Source: Apis mellifera (lineage: Eukaryota > Arthropoda > Insecta > Hymenoptera > Apidae). Taken from it: 64,000 bases of DNA. Numbering within the stretch: the stretch's first letter is position 1; each line of letters opens with the position of its first letter. The stretch covers positions 3,587,406 through 3,651,405 of the forward strand of contig NC_037645.1 of the NCBI RefSeq assembly GCF_003254395.2, in the 5' to 3' direction. The translations under genes and the position numbers were made by a program. Shown one piece after another: positions 41,593 through 54,958 of this stretch. The notes below the pieces were generated by a model that was not told the origin of the DNA, made no database searches, and was given only the letters and a program-made list of their open reading frames with translations.

Positions 41593-44500
41593 GGGAAGGA
41601 GGGGGCGCGAAAAAGGAAGTTTCCTTGGTCGATGCACGAGGTGGGTGTGGGAGCGAGCGCGATATTGTGCACCCACGTGCAACCGCCTCCTAAGCCTGTA
41701 ACTCACTCGCGGCGCGCGCATGCATGTACACTCGCGTACACGGGTCGCGACAAAGCGTGCACCTTGGACGAACCTTGAATTCGCACGTGTGTGCGTGCGT
41801 GCGCGACAAACGCGCCTTGCGCGCCCGGTTCTCACGCGATGCATCACCGATGCTACCGTCCCACTATTTTTCGTATTTTTACCTTTACGCAGTCGAGCAG
41901 TTCTTTTTCCTTTTTTACAGTCTCTAGATTATTAATTTATATATCTTTCTTTCCAATTCTTTCGGATAATCGAGCAGCGATGGATAATTAATTTTGGAAG
42001 GAGTTGTTCTCGAGAGTATTTGGAGAATTGGAAAGTATTTAATTATATTATTTTTAGCTTTGGAGAATGCGATCTTTGAGAGTTTGTAGTCTCTAGAAAT
42101 GGATATTCTTCGAGAAGAAAATGAAAAATTTCGAAGGAAGTAGGATAAGTAAATACAGATATTTAAAAAAAAAAGGGAAAAAAAGACAGAGAGGAATGTA
42201 AGTTGAATTTATAAACATAGAGTTTGTTGAAAACCAGTTCATGAACGCACGTTCGAAACGATAAAAAAAAAGTGGTTTACATATGTAGATACCTGGTAGT
42301 AAACTAATTTGTAAATCTTTAGGAAAAAAAGGAGAAATGAAACGTGGACAAAAAAAAGCCTCGTGACAATTTTGATGATAAATTACACGCACACGATTAT
42401 TATTTAAATTTAAAACAAACAACCCAAATATTTATTTTCTTTAAAATACTTCAAACTACAACAATTATCGAATCAATGGATACGCTTTGAATACGAAATA
42501 TACACTTTTCCTTTTATTCCAAATATAATATCCAAGAAAGAATTCATCCTCCTTCCAAACATATTCACACCCCCTATTAAATTTTAAGATAGACAAAAGG
42601 TAGACCGAATATATATCCGATTAAACAGATCAATTAATCCAACGTATAAATTCGTAGTGGCTCCCCGTACCAGTCACATAAATTGCCCCAGTCATCATCC
42701 AATCAACTAATCGTGAGTAAAATCAATCGTTTTCCCGTTCAGCCGGGTAAATGGAGGTCTTATGAAACGTTCGTGGAATCCGTGGACGATACCAGGCCGA
42801 GAAAAATACACGCTTACGTACGTATATACGTATATACATATATATATCATACAATTGTGTGGATATATAATTTAATATAAACAAGGCGAACAGTGTGTGG
42901 AAGGTCTCGGTTGACCGCGAGCGGAGATGGATGGCTTTGTAATCGGTATAAATTCATTCGGATACTTTCCTTTCCACGGTGACCACTTCCTATAACGTTA
43001 ATTACAAGTCTTATCGAGGCAGTATCGTTTACAGTATCAAAGCTATGCTTGCTACGCGGACAACCGCACAATCGTTCGTTCCACGATCCTCTCGAGAGGA
43101 TTGTTGTTACGTTGTTTCCAAGAAGGGTATTTTTTATCATTTAGAGAAAAGGATGAAAATTTCGAATAAATTATCATTATTATTATACAATTTTTCTTTA
43201 GTTATTTCTTCAATTATTTCTAGGGATAACTTTCCTTTCGAAAGGAAAATTTCGATGAGAGAGATGGACGACGAGGTTTCTTTCTGGAATAAAATTCCTT
43301 CGTTATCGGGGCCGTTAAGGCGGACGCGATTGCGATTCATTCACAGGACACGGGTTTATCAGAGCGAAAAGATTAAGAGAGCGGCAAAAATACACGCTGA
43401 TGCTCTAATTTATATCGGTTGGTGGCCACCGCGCATATGGCCACGAAACGGGCATGTGAATCCTGTTCAAGCGGTTTTCGAGAATCCGAGGAGGGAGGGA
43501 GAAGGGGAAGGTGGAGAACAGATGTTTTTGCCGGGAACGAGCATTTAAATATTTTGACACGGCTATCTCGAGATTCTCGAAAATCTTTACGATGCCCACC
43601 TGATGATTCTCTAACGTTTGAGAACAAGAGATTATTTTTCTCTTTAAATATCGCATTCAAATTACCATTTGAAAAATATCCAAATATATACACATACACA
43701 GTATAATATAACAATTATCTGTTTGGTTGCTTCGAGGATACATTTTCCAACTCGTTGAAAAATGTACGCTGGATATCATTTTTTTTTTCCACGAGAAACA
43801 AACATAGACGTGTCATCAACCGAGGCTAGAAAAATATATCTCGAGGAGATGATGCATCAACGACATTCCCGCGATCGAAATAAAACAAATTCTGAAAAAG
43901 GAAAAGTGACAAGTGTCTCTGCTTAAAGAAAACTGTTCCCTAAAAAAAATTTATAGAAACTTTGTCAAGGAAAGGGATAATAATCCACTTTCATTGGATT
44001 TGTGCAATTAAAACGACGAAGAAAAGAGAAGGCTCACCTTGGCAAGAATCCGTTGGAAAGAAGAGAAGCAAAGAGAAGGAGGAGGAGGAATAAGAGGAAG
44101 AAGTCCCGGTGGCCACCGTGGAACAACTGGATTCCTCTCCGGCTCTCCCCGTGTATCGGGGGTCCGAATTGTCGGCGGCCATCGAGAGAAAACACAAAAG
44201 GGGGAGTTGCCCAGACGACGAGGACGACGAGGACGACGAGGACGAAATCGAAAGGGATACGTGGCCGGCACACGGGCCAAGAAAGAGGGCCGGAGTGGCA
44301 TTTAAAGTCATTTGTGCTACGTGACGTAATGCTGTTGGTCTGCTGGTACCCGCGGTTGGAAAGGGCCACGCGAGGCAACAGCGGCTGAATTCAGAAGGGA
44401 GAGCCCTGTGGAAAACATGGTGTGCTCGATGGTCGGCCCATCTAACTTGCTCACCTTGGAGTATGCTTCTAAATTGCAGGGAGGTTGCGTACGGGACGCG

Positions 44501-46018
44501 TGTTGTTGTTGCAAGAACGTAAGAATTTTATTATATCTGAATTTGTGAATCGATCGAGGAAAATTATTATTTCTTTGTCGAACGATTTTCTCGTGAATCG
44601 ATACTCGTTCGAACAATTCCACGAATTGTAAAATGGAAAATATTTCCTTGAAACGTTTCCTCGTTAATTATCAACTCAATGACAAGTTAATTTTTCAATA
44701 ATACGTTTCAATAATACGAAACTCTTATTCTTTTTTTAGAAGAAAATGTACCAATCAAAAGTACAACGATCTCGTGGAAAGTATCAAAATTGTAAATCTC
44801 CTTATTCCAATCTTTCAACATTTCTATATATCTTCCTGCAACGAGGATTTAATAAAAAAGAAATACAAATTGCACAGTCGCTTTTCGAAAAAATTTATTA
44901 TCATTTTCGTTTGGAGGATTGTCTTTTTAATTAAAAAAAAAAAAGAGATGGCGGTTTCGTGATTTTTCGTTTTCTGGAGGCCCTTTCGAGGAACCCGATC
45001 GGAACATTAGACTAAGAAGGGTCATGTTGGGGTAGGCTAGAGCCGATTCCTAACCGTTCCACAGTCCTAAATCTAGTCAGATTAGGCCGGGCTAGCGCCT
45101 TTATTCTGGCCGCGTCCCAATGAAAGCCCCCGTTAGAGACAGTGCGGGCGAAATGAAAACGTATGACTTTGAAAAAGACGAGAGAGAGAGAGAAAGAGAG
45201 AGAGAGAGGGGAGGAGAGGTTTAGACATTCCAGGGATCACGTTGCGAGAAACGATTTTTCCTCTCTCGAGATTCGAATCGAACGAGATAATAATAGATTC
45301 CTCCTGGAAGTCGTGAGAGGAATACGAGATGAAGCACGAAATTTTGCGAAATTAATCGATTGATGAAACAGCAGTTCAATTGATTACGAGATTAAAGATT
45401 CGTTTATCGCGTATTTATCTGTCCGTTTAACATTTATCGCGTTGAATTAAAAAAAGATTGGAGCGGTTTTATAGAATAAAATTTTGCCGCGTACGTTATC
45501 CACACGCACACACGCACACACGCACACACGCATACATACGTAGTAAGTACATTCCGCCAGGAAGAACATCGATAGTTAGCAAAACGAGTTACAGCATCGT
45601 GGCGATGTTTCCTGAGAATCCATAAGCGGTTATTGTACAACCTGTGTTCAAAGTACTTTGGTCTACACCTCCTTCGATTTTTGCCCTATGCTAAGAAGCA
45701 CATTCCATGCTGCCTAGTCACTCATCTCGAGTTAGCGCGGCACAATGCTCGGCCGCCATAGACCGGGCCCGGGGAATTGCATTCGACCGAAGTGGTGGCC
45801 GGTTATTTACAGTACGGACTCTTGAAACTGCAACTTTTGTCAAACAAACGAGGCTTTGAATCTTCTCGGGGAAACGAGAAACTCGACGGCCGGCACAGAG
45901 TGGCAAAACGAGAAACGTATATTTAGCGGCCGAGACTTCCGAGATTCTGGAAACGCTCTCGTTTTCTTAGATCTGTTATAATATTAACGTACGACGTAGC
46001 TTTGGAAAGATTTTAATT
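41593..46018. other. Spacer with GC islands, no recognised gene
   Basis: GC-rich at 41593-41860 and 44090-44400, AT-rich elsewhere. A (CACACG)n tract occurs at about 45500-45535. A balanced-composition segment at 44990-45150 is not explained by repeats or open frames. GC-rich CCGGGCCCGGGG lies at 45763-45774. A (GA)n tract is at 45179-45209. Confidence 0.45.
44094..44324 (+). other. Open frame with acidic tract, unrecognised
   Basis: Open for about 76 codons from a preceding TAA, without an ATG, ending at TGA. The translation has a Ser/Pro stretch, an acidic run built on GAC/GAG units (DDEDDEDDEDE), then a basic PRKRAGVAFK segment. Third positions are GC-leaning, as in coding DNA, but the antisense strand is also open and no splice acceptor is clear. 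It may be an exon fragment or repeat-driven chance. Confidence 0.12.
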
Positions 46019-47330
46019 AATAAACAGGAAGGAAACAAATTTTATAATAATAATAATAATCTGTTATATTTTAAATTATAAATATAATTATTTTTACCAT
46101 CTTCTTTCAATTTCAATACATTTCGATCGAATTAAGCTCGAATAAAATATCAATCAAGAAAGATATTAACAGAGGAAAATTAATTCCTAACCTCAAAATC
46201 GACGCGTGTACAATTTTCATTCAAATCGACACGTTATTAATAAACGTGAACAAGGAAGGAAACAAATTTTATAATAATAATAATAATCTGTTATATTTTA
46301 AATTATAAATACAATTTTTACCATCTTCTTTCAATTTCAATACATTTCGATCGAGCAAAATATCAATCAAGAAAGATATTAGCGAAGAAAAATTAATTCC
46401 TAATCTCAAAATCGACACGTGTACAATTTTCATTCAAACGTTATTCGTTATTAATAAACGTGAACAGGAAGGAAACAAATTTTATAATAATAATAATAAT
46501 CTGTTATATTTTAAATTATAAATACAATTTTTCCCATTTTCTTTCAATTTCAATACATTTCGATCGAGCAAAATATCAATCGAGAAAGATATTAGCGAAG
46601 AAAAATTAATTCCTAACCTCAAATCGATACGTGTACAATTTTCATTCAAACGTTATTCGTTATTAATAAACGTGAACAGGAAGGAAACAAATTTTATAAT
46701 AATAATAATAATCTGTTATATTTTAAATTATAAATACAATTTTTACCATCTTCTTTCAATTTCAATACATTTCGATCGAGCAAAATATCAATCGAGAAAG
46801 ATATTAGCAGAGAAAAATTAATTCCTAACCTCAAAATCGACACATGTACAATTTTCATTCAAACGTTATTCGTTATTAATAAACGTGAACAAGGAAAGAA
46901 ACAAATTTTATAATAATAATAATAATCTGTTATATTTTAAATTATAAATACAATTATTTTTATCATCTTCTTTCAATTTCAATACATTTCGATCGAGCAA
47001 AATATCAATCGAGAAAGATATTAGCGAAGAAAAATTAATTCCTAACCTCAAAATCGATACGCGTAAAAGTACAATTTTCATTCAAACGTTACTCGTTATT
47101 AATAAACGTGAACAAGGAAGGAAACAAATTTTATAATAATAATAATAATCTGTTATATTTTAAATTATAAATACAATTATTTTTATCATCTTCTTTCAAT
47201 TTCAATACATTTCGATCGAGCAAAATATCAATCGAGAAAGATATTAGCGAAGAAAAATTAATTCCTAACCTCAAAATCAACGCGCGTAAAAGTACAATTT
47301 TCATTCAAACCGACACACGTTACTCGTTAT
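46019..47330. repeat. Tandem array, 6 copies of 212-227 bp with internal (TAA)n
   Basis: GAAACAAATTTTATAATAAT starts at 46032, 46259, 46472, 46684, 46898 and 47121. Each unit has a (TAA)n stretch, CTGTTATATTTTAAATTATA, CATTTCGATCGA, GAAAGATATTA and AATTAATTCCTAACCTCAAA. Copies 1, 5 and 6 have a longer TTATTTTTA segment. Confidence 0.96.
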
Positions 47331-50300
47331 CGGCTAACATATGGTCCTCTTCCAAAAAGGAAAAAAAAAAAGAAAAAAAGGGGGAAAAACGAGAAATCGT
47401 ATTTCACCGCGCGAAAGGGTAACAACCCGTTAATAAATAAGTAAAGAGACGAAGGAAAGCGTGCAACGGGGGTTAACAAACGCTTCCCCACCACGTTACA
47501 CCATTAGTACGCGTACCATCCGTGAACGGTTTCTTGGAAACGAGAGAGAGAGAAAGAGAGAGAAAGAGAGAGACAACGAGTGGCCCCAACCGAATAGAAA
47601 CGGCCGAAGGAACAAGCGTCACTGACAATAAAAGAAGAATAGTCGGTTACGTTAGGATAGGTTGGACCACTCGACCCTTCGATCGACTGGCGCTAGTAGC
47701 AGCGTGCCAAGCTAACCTTTAAAGAGCCATACGTCTGTGCGTGTTTAAAGATAAATATATACGCCGAATTTGCGTGCCTTTTATGCCTGGAAAGTTTTGA
47801 ATTTGAAAGATTGAAGGAGGGCCGTATTTCCTTTCTAACACGACTTCTTGTTTCTTTATATTCGACTGTATATACGGTTTCGTGATTTCTTTTATTATTA
47901 TTCATTTCACGTATATTAAAAATATATAGCATAAATTTCGATCAATTAATTCGAATTTTTATTTTAAACACAGTGCTGATTGGAAATTAAGCATAAAAGT
48001 ATACGATAACTTCTAAAAAAGGAAAATAAAGTAGAATTTAATTATCGATTTAATTTCGTCTTTAACCTAACCTCAAAATACGTCCAATTACATAACTGCT
48101 TGCCCGAGTAATCGCTACTCGTATCTTATAATCTTTATTGAAACAAACCAAAGAGCTGACGTTGAAATAACGTTGAAATAATAATAATCGATCTTGCAAC
48201 GACTACTTCGACGTGGATTAACCTGCCCGCATCAGTGGGGCCGCAATTGTCAATTTCGGCGTCTCGATCGGAAAATAGGAAACACGACGACGGAAGAGGA
48301 GCGATGCGGGCGTGAAATCGAGCATTTAGCCGGCGACTTCCTTCTGGGTTCAGGGAGTATATCGCGGAGTATTGGGGCTTTAGGAAATTGTAATAGAGGG
48401 ACGGACCCAATAAGACTTAAATAATACGATTAGATAGGGTGCATTATGATAAACCAACTTATCTTATTTAGTTATTAATACTCTGTTTCCTCTTGGAACG
48501 CATTAAGAACATTTTTGGACGACGATTGATTGTTGTTTTTAAAACATACATATACAAAAAAAAAAAAAGAAAGAATAGATTGTGATGAAAGATAAAATAT
48601 TTTAAAAATATATCGTTATCCTTTTCGTATTTAAAATGTGTATATATGTATATTTCGCGTGAGATATTGATGGAAATGAGGAAATAGGTTAGGAAAAACC
48701 TAATGTGCATACACGTTGAAAGATATATTGAACAATTTCGACTTGAATAGATATTGCTATTTAAGCAGTGTTGAGGATTATGAGGCGTAACAGTTGGCCT
48801 GTGAAATAGACTTAAAAGTAGAGCATAGAATAGCTTCTAAAGGTGTTCGGTTACACGCTGTATTAAGTAGGTTTTATCGAAGAATATCGCAGAAATTGCG
48901 ACGACACAACGATTTCTCATGCGTTTATATACGGAACAATAATAGAATAAATATTCGATTCGATCGATCATCGCGCCAAAATCATTCGATCATTTTCTCC
49001 AAGATATCACGAATAAGAAGTAGAAAATTTTTGTATACGTTGGAAAATTTTCTCGATCAAGAGAATTATATCGATATCTATCGCGTGTGTATCAGATATT
49101 AGATTTCTAGAACGGGATCTCTGTTTGACTTAGAAATTCGATTGAGAAAAATTATATATTACATCGATAAAATATTAATATCGTAGAGGATAAACAAGAG
49201 AATCTAATCTTCCAAATATGATGTTATATAAAAAATTGAATGTAAAGCAAGGAGCGGCCGAATCCAATCCAATTCAATATCGAATGTCCGGGAGTGAAGG
49301 TTTAAAAAAAAAGGCGTACAACTTAAAAACCACACGTCGATGATACCGGTTAAAAACCAAGATACGACGTACCGAGAGATACGTCGTGCACAAAGTTGAC
49401 ATTTAAAAAATATAACTTTAAATCCCAAGAAAATACTACAACTACTTCAAATACCAATATCTTCAACTTCTTCTTCCATATTTATCCATATACTTACACT
49501 CATATACTATACCTACACCCATATACTATATCCATATACCATATACCTAACACAAGAATATAATTTTCACTTCATTTCACTCAATCCTGGATTCTCAAAT
49601 CATCATTTCTCCATTTAAACTTCACCTCAATTCTCTCAATTCCTTTCCAAATTTGCCAAATACCTCTCGAAACCGAAAACGTTTTCCACGTTTCCCTGTC
49701 TTTTTCCCGCCTCTTCTAAAAACGTTTCCTCGAATCTCGCCGGATTTCGTGGTCGTGCAACGCAACGCAACACAAACCGGAGGCCCCCGGGTCGTCTTTT
49801 TTATAATTTAAATGAGAGAAGAGAGAAAGGGGGGGGGGGGGGGCAGTCGCCGCATAGCGTCACGCGGCTTATTCCGGATCTCCCTCTTCTCCTTCTCCCT
49901 CCGTGCGAGGGAAAAGGGGCAGAGGAGAACCGTGAAAAAGGAGGAGGGCGGCGCGCCACGTAGGGAAAAAGATAAGGCGAGATTTTGGATTGTTTCGTTG
50001 AAACGAAACGGGAGGAAACGAGTGGATCCGCGGAGGAACAGGGACACGCCTTGCATGAAGAACACTTGTGCGTTACCGGGAAGAATGTGAAATCCAAACA
50101 CAGTGAGGCACAGAGGCGGCGAGACGTTCGACGACCGGTGGCCGCCTCCGGATTTTCCATCCGTGGATCCCGTTCCATTACGTTCTTACGATTCTTACGC
50201 CACGAAAAATTTATCAATGTAACAAGGCGCTTACGAGTTTGTTTGATTACTATTTTTTTTTCTTTTTTTTGGAAATTTGAAAGTTACAGAATTCCTCTTG

Positions 50301-53300
50301 TTTGTGTTAATAATAAACTCGTAAGATGATGGATACGAGGGAATTAATAAAGGAAAGTGTAAGTATATTGGGTTTAAGAATCCTTGGAAATGGAAAAATA
50401 AAATGAATAATTAATGAATAATTAAAAATATTAGTATAATTTAACTTAATTTCTTAAAAATTAAATTTAATCTTAATTTTTTGTAATCTATTTATTGATA
50501 TAATTATATATATTAGTATAAAAATTTAACGTAAATTTAATTGAATTATATTATTTACATTTATTTTTCAATATAAAATATTTATATATACAAATATCCA
50601 ACGATTCTTGGACGATTTTTGATATTTTTTTCTTTTATGATTTCTTGGCAAAACTAACTAATTTGATTGCAAGATCGAATATCGAATACTTAACCTCCTC
50701 GAATTTTCATTTTTATCTTCCAACTTTTCAACTTTTTCCTTTCCCATCGTCAATCGTCATCTTAATCCGTTATCAATGAACGGTTCACGATCGATGGGTC
50801 GCGTCGGAAAAAAAAAAAAAAGAAGAATAAAATAAAAAAAGAAGAGAGAAGATATCGATAGAGCGGAAAAAGGAGAGAATAAACGGACAATTATTTGGCG
50901 CCGGCGCCTTCTCATTATCGTTGTTACGCGTGTTGTTACCGCGTGGCAAACACGTTGTCGATCGTGTGCAACGAAGATTGCACAAGATACACTGTCATTC
51001 GTTTCTAATTGTGCATCTGTTTAATTGTGAAACGTGCGCGCTTTATCGAACGTCGTGTCGATAAATTGCACACTTGTGTTCGCATCTTATCTCCGTGTGC
51101 AATTTATCGTACGATTACGATACGGGAGAGGAATCGATCCATCTTACGTGAATGAATTATTAAAAAAGAATTACGAGATAAATAATTTATGAATCGAAGA
51201 GGAAAATGATATATTATATATATATATATTTATTTAAAATGTTATATTGTAATTTCTTTCGATAATAAGATTTCAACAATTTAATTAATAATTAATGTAG
51301 ATTAAAGTGAAAGTTGACAAATTTTTTTGTCGAGGAATCCTCGTCCAATCTTCCAGTTCATTGTTACTGATAAGGCTTGGTCATTCACTACTGTTTATCA
51401 CGAAAATACCGTTGTAGATTCGATAAAACTAGAGTATATTGTGGCCGGGCCGTAATGAAAGCCCCTATTTTTTAACAAACTGCTGCTACACACCGTTGTT
51501 GTAACTCTCTCTCTGTATCGAGCGTTCCTTTATCGAAGAACAGCGGAAGCAGTTATCAACAGGGGTCACGATAAGCGGCAGTATTTGATAGATTTAGTTA
51601 CGAGAGATCGTTAAAAGGGTGTGGTTATTTAATCTCGTATTATCGAACACCCTTTCGTCATCGAGTGTGAAACGTTTGTTATCCTTATTTCGATAATTTT
51701 AAATGCCTCGAAACCGAAAACAGAGGAATCGTAACACCTTACAATTACACCTTTCCCCTACGATCTGTGATTGCACGTCGTCCAACGAGAACGTTTCTTA
51801 ACAATTTTCTCCTCTTTTTTGATACATCCCTCGTACATTTTTGCTTCAGATTTCATTTCTGGAACTATCCACCACAAAAAATCCTTCTTTTTTCCAAAAG
51901 ACCTTCCGAGAAAAATTTCTCCAAACTTTCTCCAACAACCCCCAACCTCGAGCCAACCAAGTTTCCGTTAATTGTGAAACAAAAAATTCTGGAAAAACAT
52001 CCGAAAAAGCAGGGAAACTTTTCGAAGATAAATGATCCCGAAATATCCTCCCAAGGTCCAGCCTCCCTCTCGGAGTTTCAGGTAAACCTCAGCAGGAGGA
52101 TTGGCGCTAAATTCAACTGTTATACACCCGAGGTTACGTCAGACAGATAAATCGAAAGTTGGCCACCAATGTTGAATGACAGCCCGGTTTCCCCTCCCCT
52201 CCCCATTGTTCGATTCATCGTCGAGGCGCAACCCTTGTGGCTGCTCGAAGGGAGAAACAATATTGGAGCTTTTTTCGGGAACAGGTACGTGGAGGCTCAT
52301 TAACGGTTCTCAGGAACGGTAACCATGGTTCCAAACCTTTGATCCTTTTATTCGTGCCGCCCTTTGTCGTGCGTATCCTCGATCCCTCGGAAGGTTCGAA
52401 AATTCGTTCAGACAATAATCGATGATTATGGTGGCGTTCGTCGAGGTGTTGGTCGTGTGGTCTCGGTTTTGGCGGATTTACGAGAGAGGATTCGTGGATT
52501 TGGTCGAGGGAACAACGAAGAGAATGGCGTTGTTGTTTGGAAGAAAGACAATTGGTGAAAATCTTATTTTGGAAACGAGTATTGTTGTTGTTATTAGATT
52601 ATCATGGAAAGCTATATTTCAAAAAATAATAATTCGAAATGCAAACCCTTCCAAACAAAAATAAAACCGCAACGATTTCCAATTCCCTCCGTGATTCATT
52701 CCGCGCGAACATCCTCGCCAATCATCAATTATCCCTCAAATACCAACACGAAAAAAAGAAAGGAAAGAAAAATCCACAACGAATCGAAAACGAGCTCGAG
52801 CCAACCTGCCAATCGCTTCGAAAAATTTCGTGCCCGTCAACACAATCATCGCGACATTCAAAGCAATCAGACGCCACACCGCCAATCGTTCGTCTCTGCC
52901 CTGCCACGGTGTCGCAATCATCGCCTATCTGCGCATGCGAAAACGAGGCCGACCGAAAAAAAATCCGCGACCGAATCCGAATTAAGATAACCCTCCCCCT
53001 CCTCCTCGTCCGTCCAATTATCTCGGCTGTCAGCGTCGGTTCTTGATCACGTCCTGTTATTATCGAAGGGCCAAGGTGAGAACCACCGCGCCCCCCTCCT
53101 CCGCTCACGGTTGGTACACGTTGGTGCGCGTTTTCTATCGCGAAGCGAAGAAGCAAAGCAAACATCTTCCACCGGGTTTCGAGAGATTGGACGCGTGGAA
53201 ACGCATACCGAGCCACGGTGAATGAACGCACACTCCGGAGAGGGAGCACGCGTGTGTACACGTATTACGTATACAATGGAAAGAGGCTGGCGCCACATCG

Positions 53301-54240
53301 AGGCTTTCAACAGTCGCGACGTTAACCCCGTAGTCACTTATGCAATCGGAAGGCTCATCGAAGGATGCGACACATTATGCGGCCGCGTATATAAATCATA
53401 TAACGTGGCCGGGGCTTGCACGCTTGCTTGCTTGGGAATTATCGAGCACGCCCACTTGCGGACAGATAAGCCAAATATTGATAGTTGGGCTACTTTGGGG
53501 TGTTACGTTCAATTGAAATCGATTCGATGATTCGTTTGATAGATCCTTGGTAGATCGTGATTAGAATTATAGTTTTTCTATTTTAAAGGTATTTTTCAAT
53601 GATCGGTGGAAAATGTTACTTTGGATTTGTAATTCTTTCTTGGAAAAAAGTTAATAATTATCTTGTGAATTTTGTAAAATAGCAAGGGTTATATGTTTTT
53701 TAGAAATATTGTTTTGTATCTAAACGAGTAATATTAATCTTAAAATTGAGGAAAGATCGATTCGATTCCTTGGATATAAAACGAGGAAACTCTCGAAGAA
53801 GATCGATCCCGTCAACGTTGGAACTTCCTTCCATCGATTACTGGCGGCAGACCGATCAACGAGCGAGATAAGTTTTTTGGGGAATTCTTTTTCGGAATTT
53901 TTATAAAGACCTCGATGGGATTTCGTTCTCGACTAATCGAAACAAGTTCGTGTACTGGCAGCACTCGGTGCTGGCTGAGGAATGGAATGCCACTTTTACC
54001 TTAACGGACATTTCCAACGATCCGTACGAGCAAACCAAAAGCGAGGAAACTCGCAAAGCACGATGCCTCGCCGATAAACACACTTGTGGTTCGTTCTGCA
54101 CCTGTTTCCTGGACTCTTGTTTCGCTTGTAAGTGCGTAATCAGAATTCGATTGTCAATAAAGAATTCGAACGAATTTCATTAAAGATATATATGTTAAAT
54201 ATATACAATTTTATTTCAATCGTGTAATAATTGCGATTAC
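47331..54240. other. Long spacer with GC islands, no recognised gene
   Basis: GC-richer islands at 47490-47720, 49790-50200 (with a G15 run at 49829-49843), 52140-52430 and 52780-53530. A TATATAAAT box lies at 53388-53396 in the last island. An AACCTAACCTCAAAATA motif is at 48064. Open frames overlap on both strands without domains. The segment 51340-51500 has balanced composition and no ORF. Confidence 0.45.
53872..54183 (+). other. Open frame with cysteine-rich end, unrecognised
   Basis: Open from just after a TAA to a TAA at 54181, without an ATG in the first half; a good donor (CTT|GTAAGT, about 54130) splits a cysteine-rich segment with eight Cys in about 25 residues (CLADKHTCGSFCTCFLDSC). 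The composition is not repetitive and the DNA is GC-richer than its flanks. The minus strand is also open for 66 codons. No family is recognised. Confidence 0.15.
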
Positions 54241-54338
54241 TAGTAACTCTAGGAAAATCTGGTAACCCTAGAAAAATCTAGTAACCGTAGAAAAATCTAG
54301 TAACCGTAGAAAAATCTAGTAACCCTAGTAACTCTGGT
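54241..54338. repeat. Minisatellite, 19-bp unit, about 5 copies
   Basis: TAGTAACCGTAGAAAAATC and variants with CCCTAG or CTCTAG repeat without interruption. Confidence 0.93.
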
Positions 54339-54887
54339 TACAAAAAATTGATAAACATTTTCTAATTATATTTCAAAATAAATGAAACAAAAAGAATTAG
54401 TTTTGAAAAACTTATAAATTGTTTCCATTAAAACATTTATTTATTAATCTACAATAGAAAATTAATCTCTAAAAAAAAGTATCGTCTAATGAAATTACAC
54501 TAGATTTATACTATATAATACTCTATGAATTTTTGTAAGATTTTTAGATGTTTAAAAAAATAATATTCTAAATAGTATTCTAAAATATCAAGCAATTTCG
54601 AAAAATCAAAAATTCTAAGTACATGTTTCAATCCCAATTATTAAATCTCAAAACCTAACCTAAAATTGTCACGTTAAAGAAGAATAACGATATGAAAAAA
54701 GACCTTTAAACATTCTCGAAATATTCGTCATCGTTGAAAAATTTCTCATAAAGATATATCTCGTACAAAGCACAGCTTCATCAACGATTCCAAGGAGACA
54801 TTGGACTGTATCGAGGGGCGTGAACAGTTAGAAAAAAAGATTATTTCGCTAGTTAAACACTAATTAGCCCCAAGCGGCAATTCAGTC

Positions 54888-54958
54888 GGTCTGTGGACCC
54901 AACGTTGCCGAAATGCGGACGTTGGTCTGTCGAAGTTGCTTCTTTAAACGTAAGCAAC
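54888..54958. ncRNA. Three-hairpin cluster, candidate structured or conserved element
   Basis: Three consecutive perfect stems fit in 71 bases: GGTC-TGTG-GACC (54888-54899), CCAACGT...ACGTTGG (54899-54925, 13-base loop) and GTTGCTT...AAGCAAC (54935-54958). The segment is GC-richer than its flanks and has no ORF. I recognise no RNA family; it may be a conserved non-coding or regulatory element. Confidence 0.25.

Noticed and set aside
45500..45535. CACACG repeats considered as a CRISPR-like or regulatory array
   Set aside because: Units are too short and have no spacers; this is an ordinary microsatellite.
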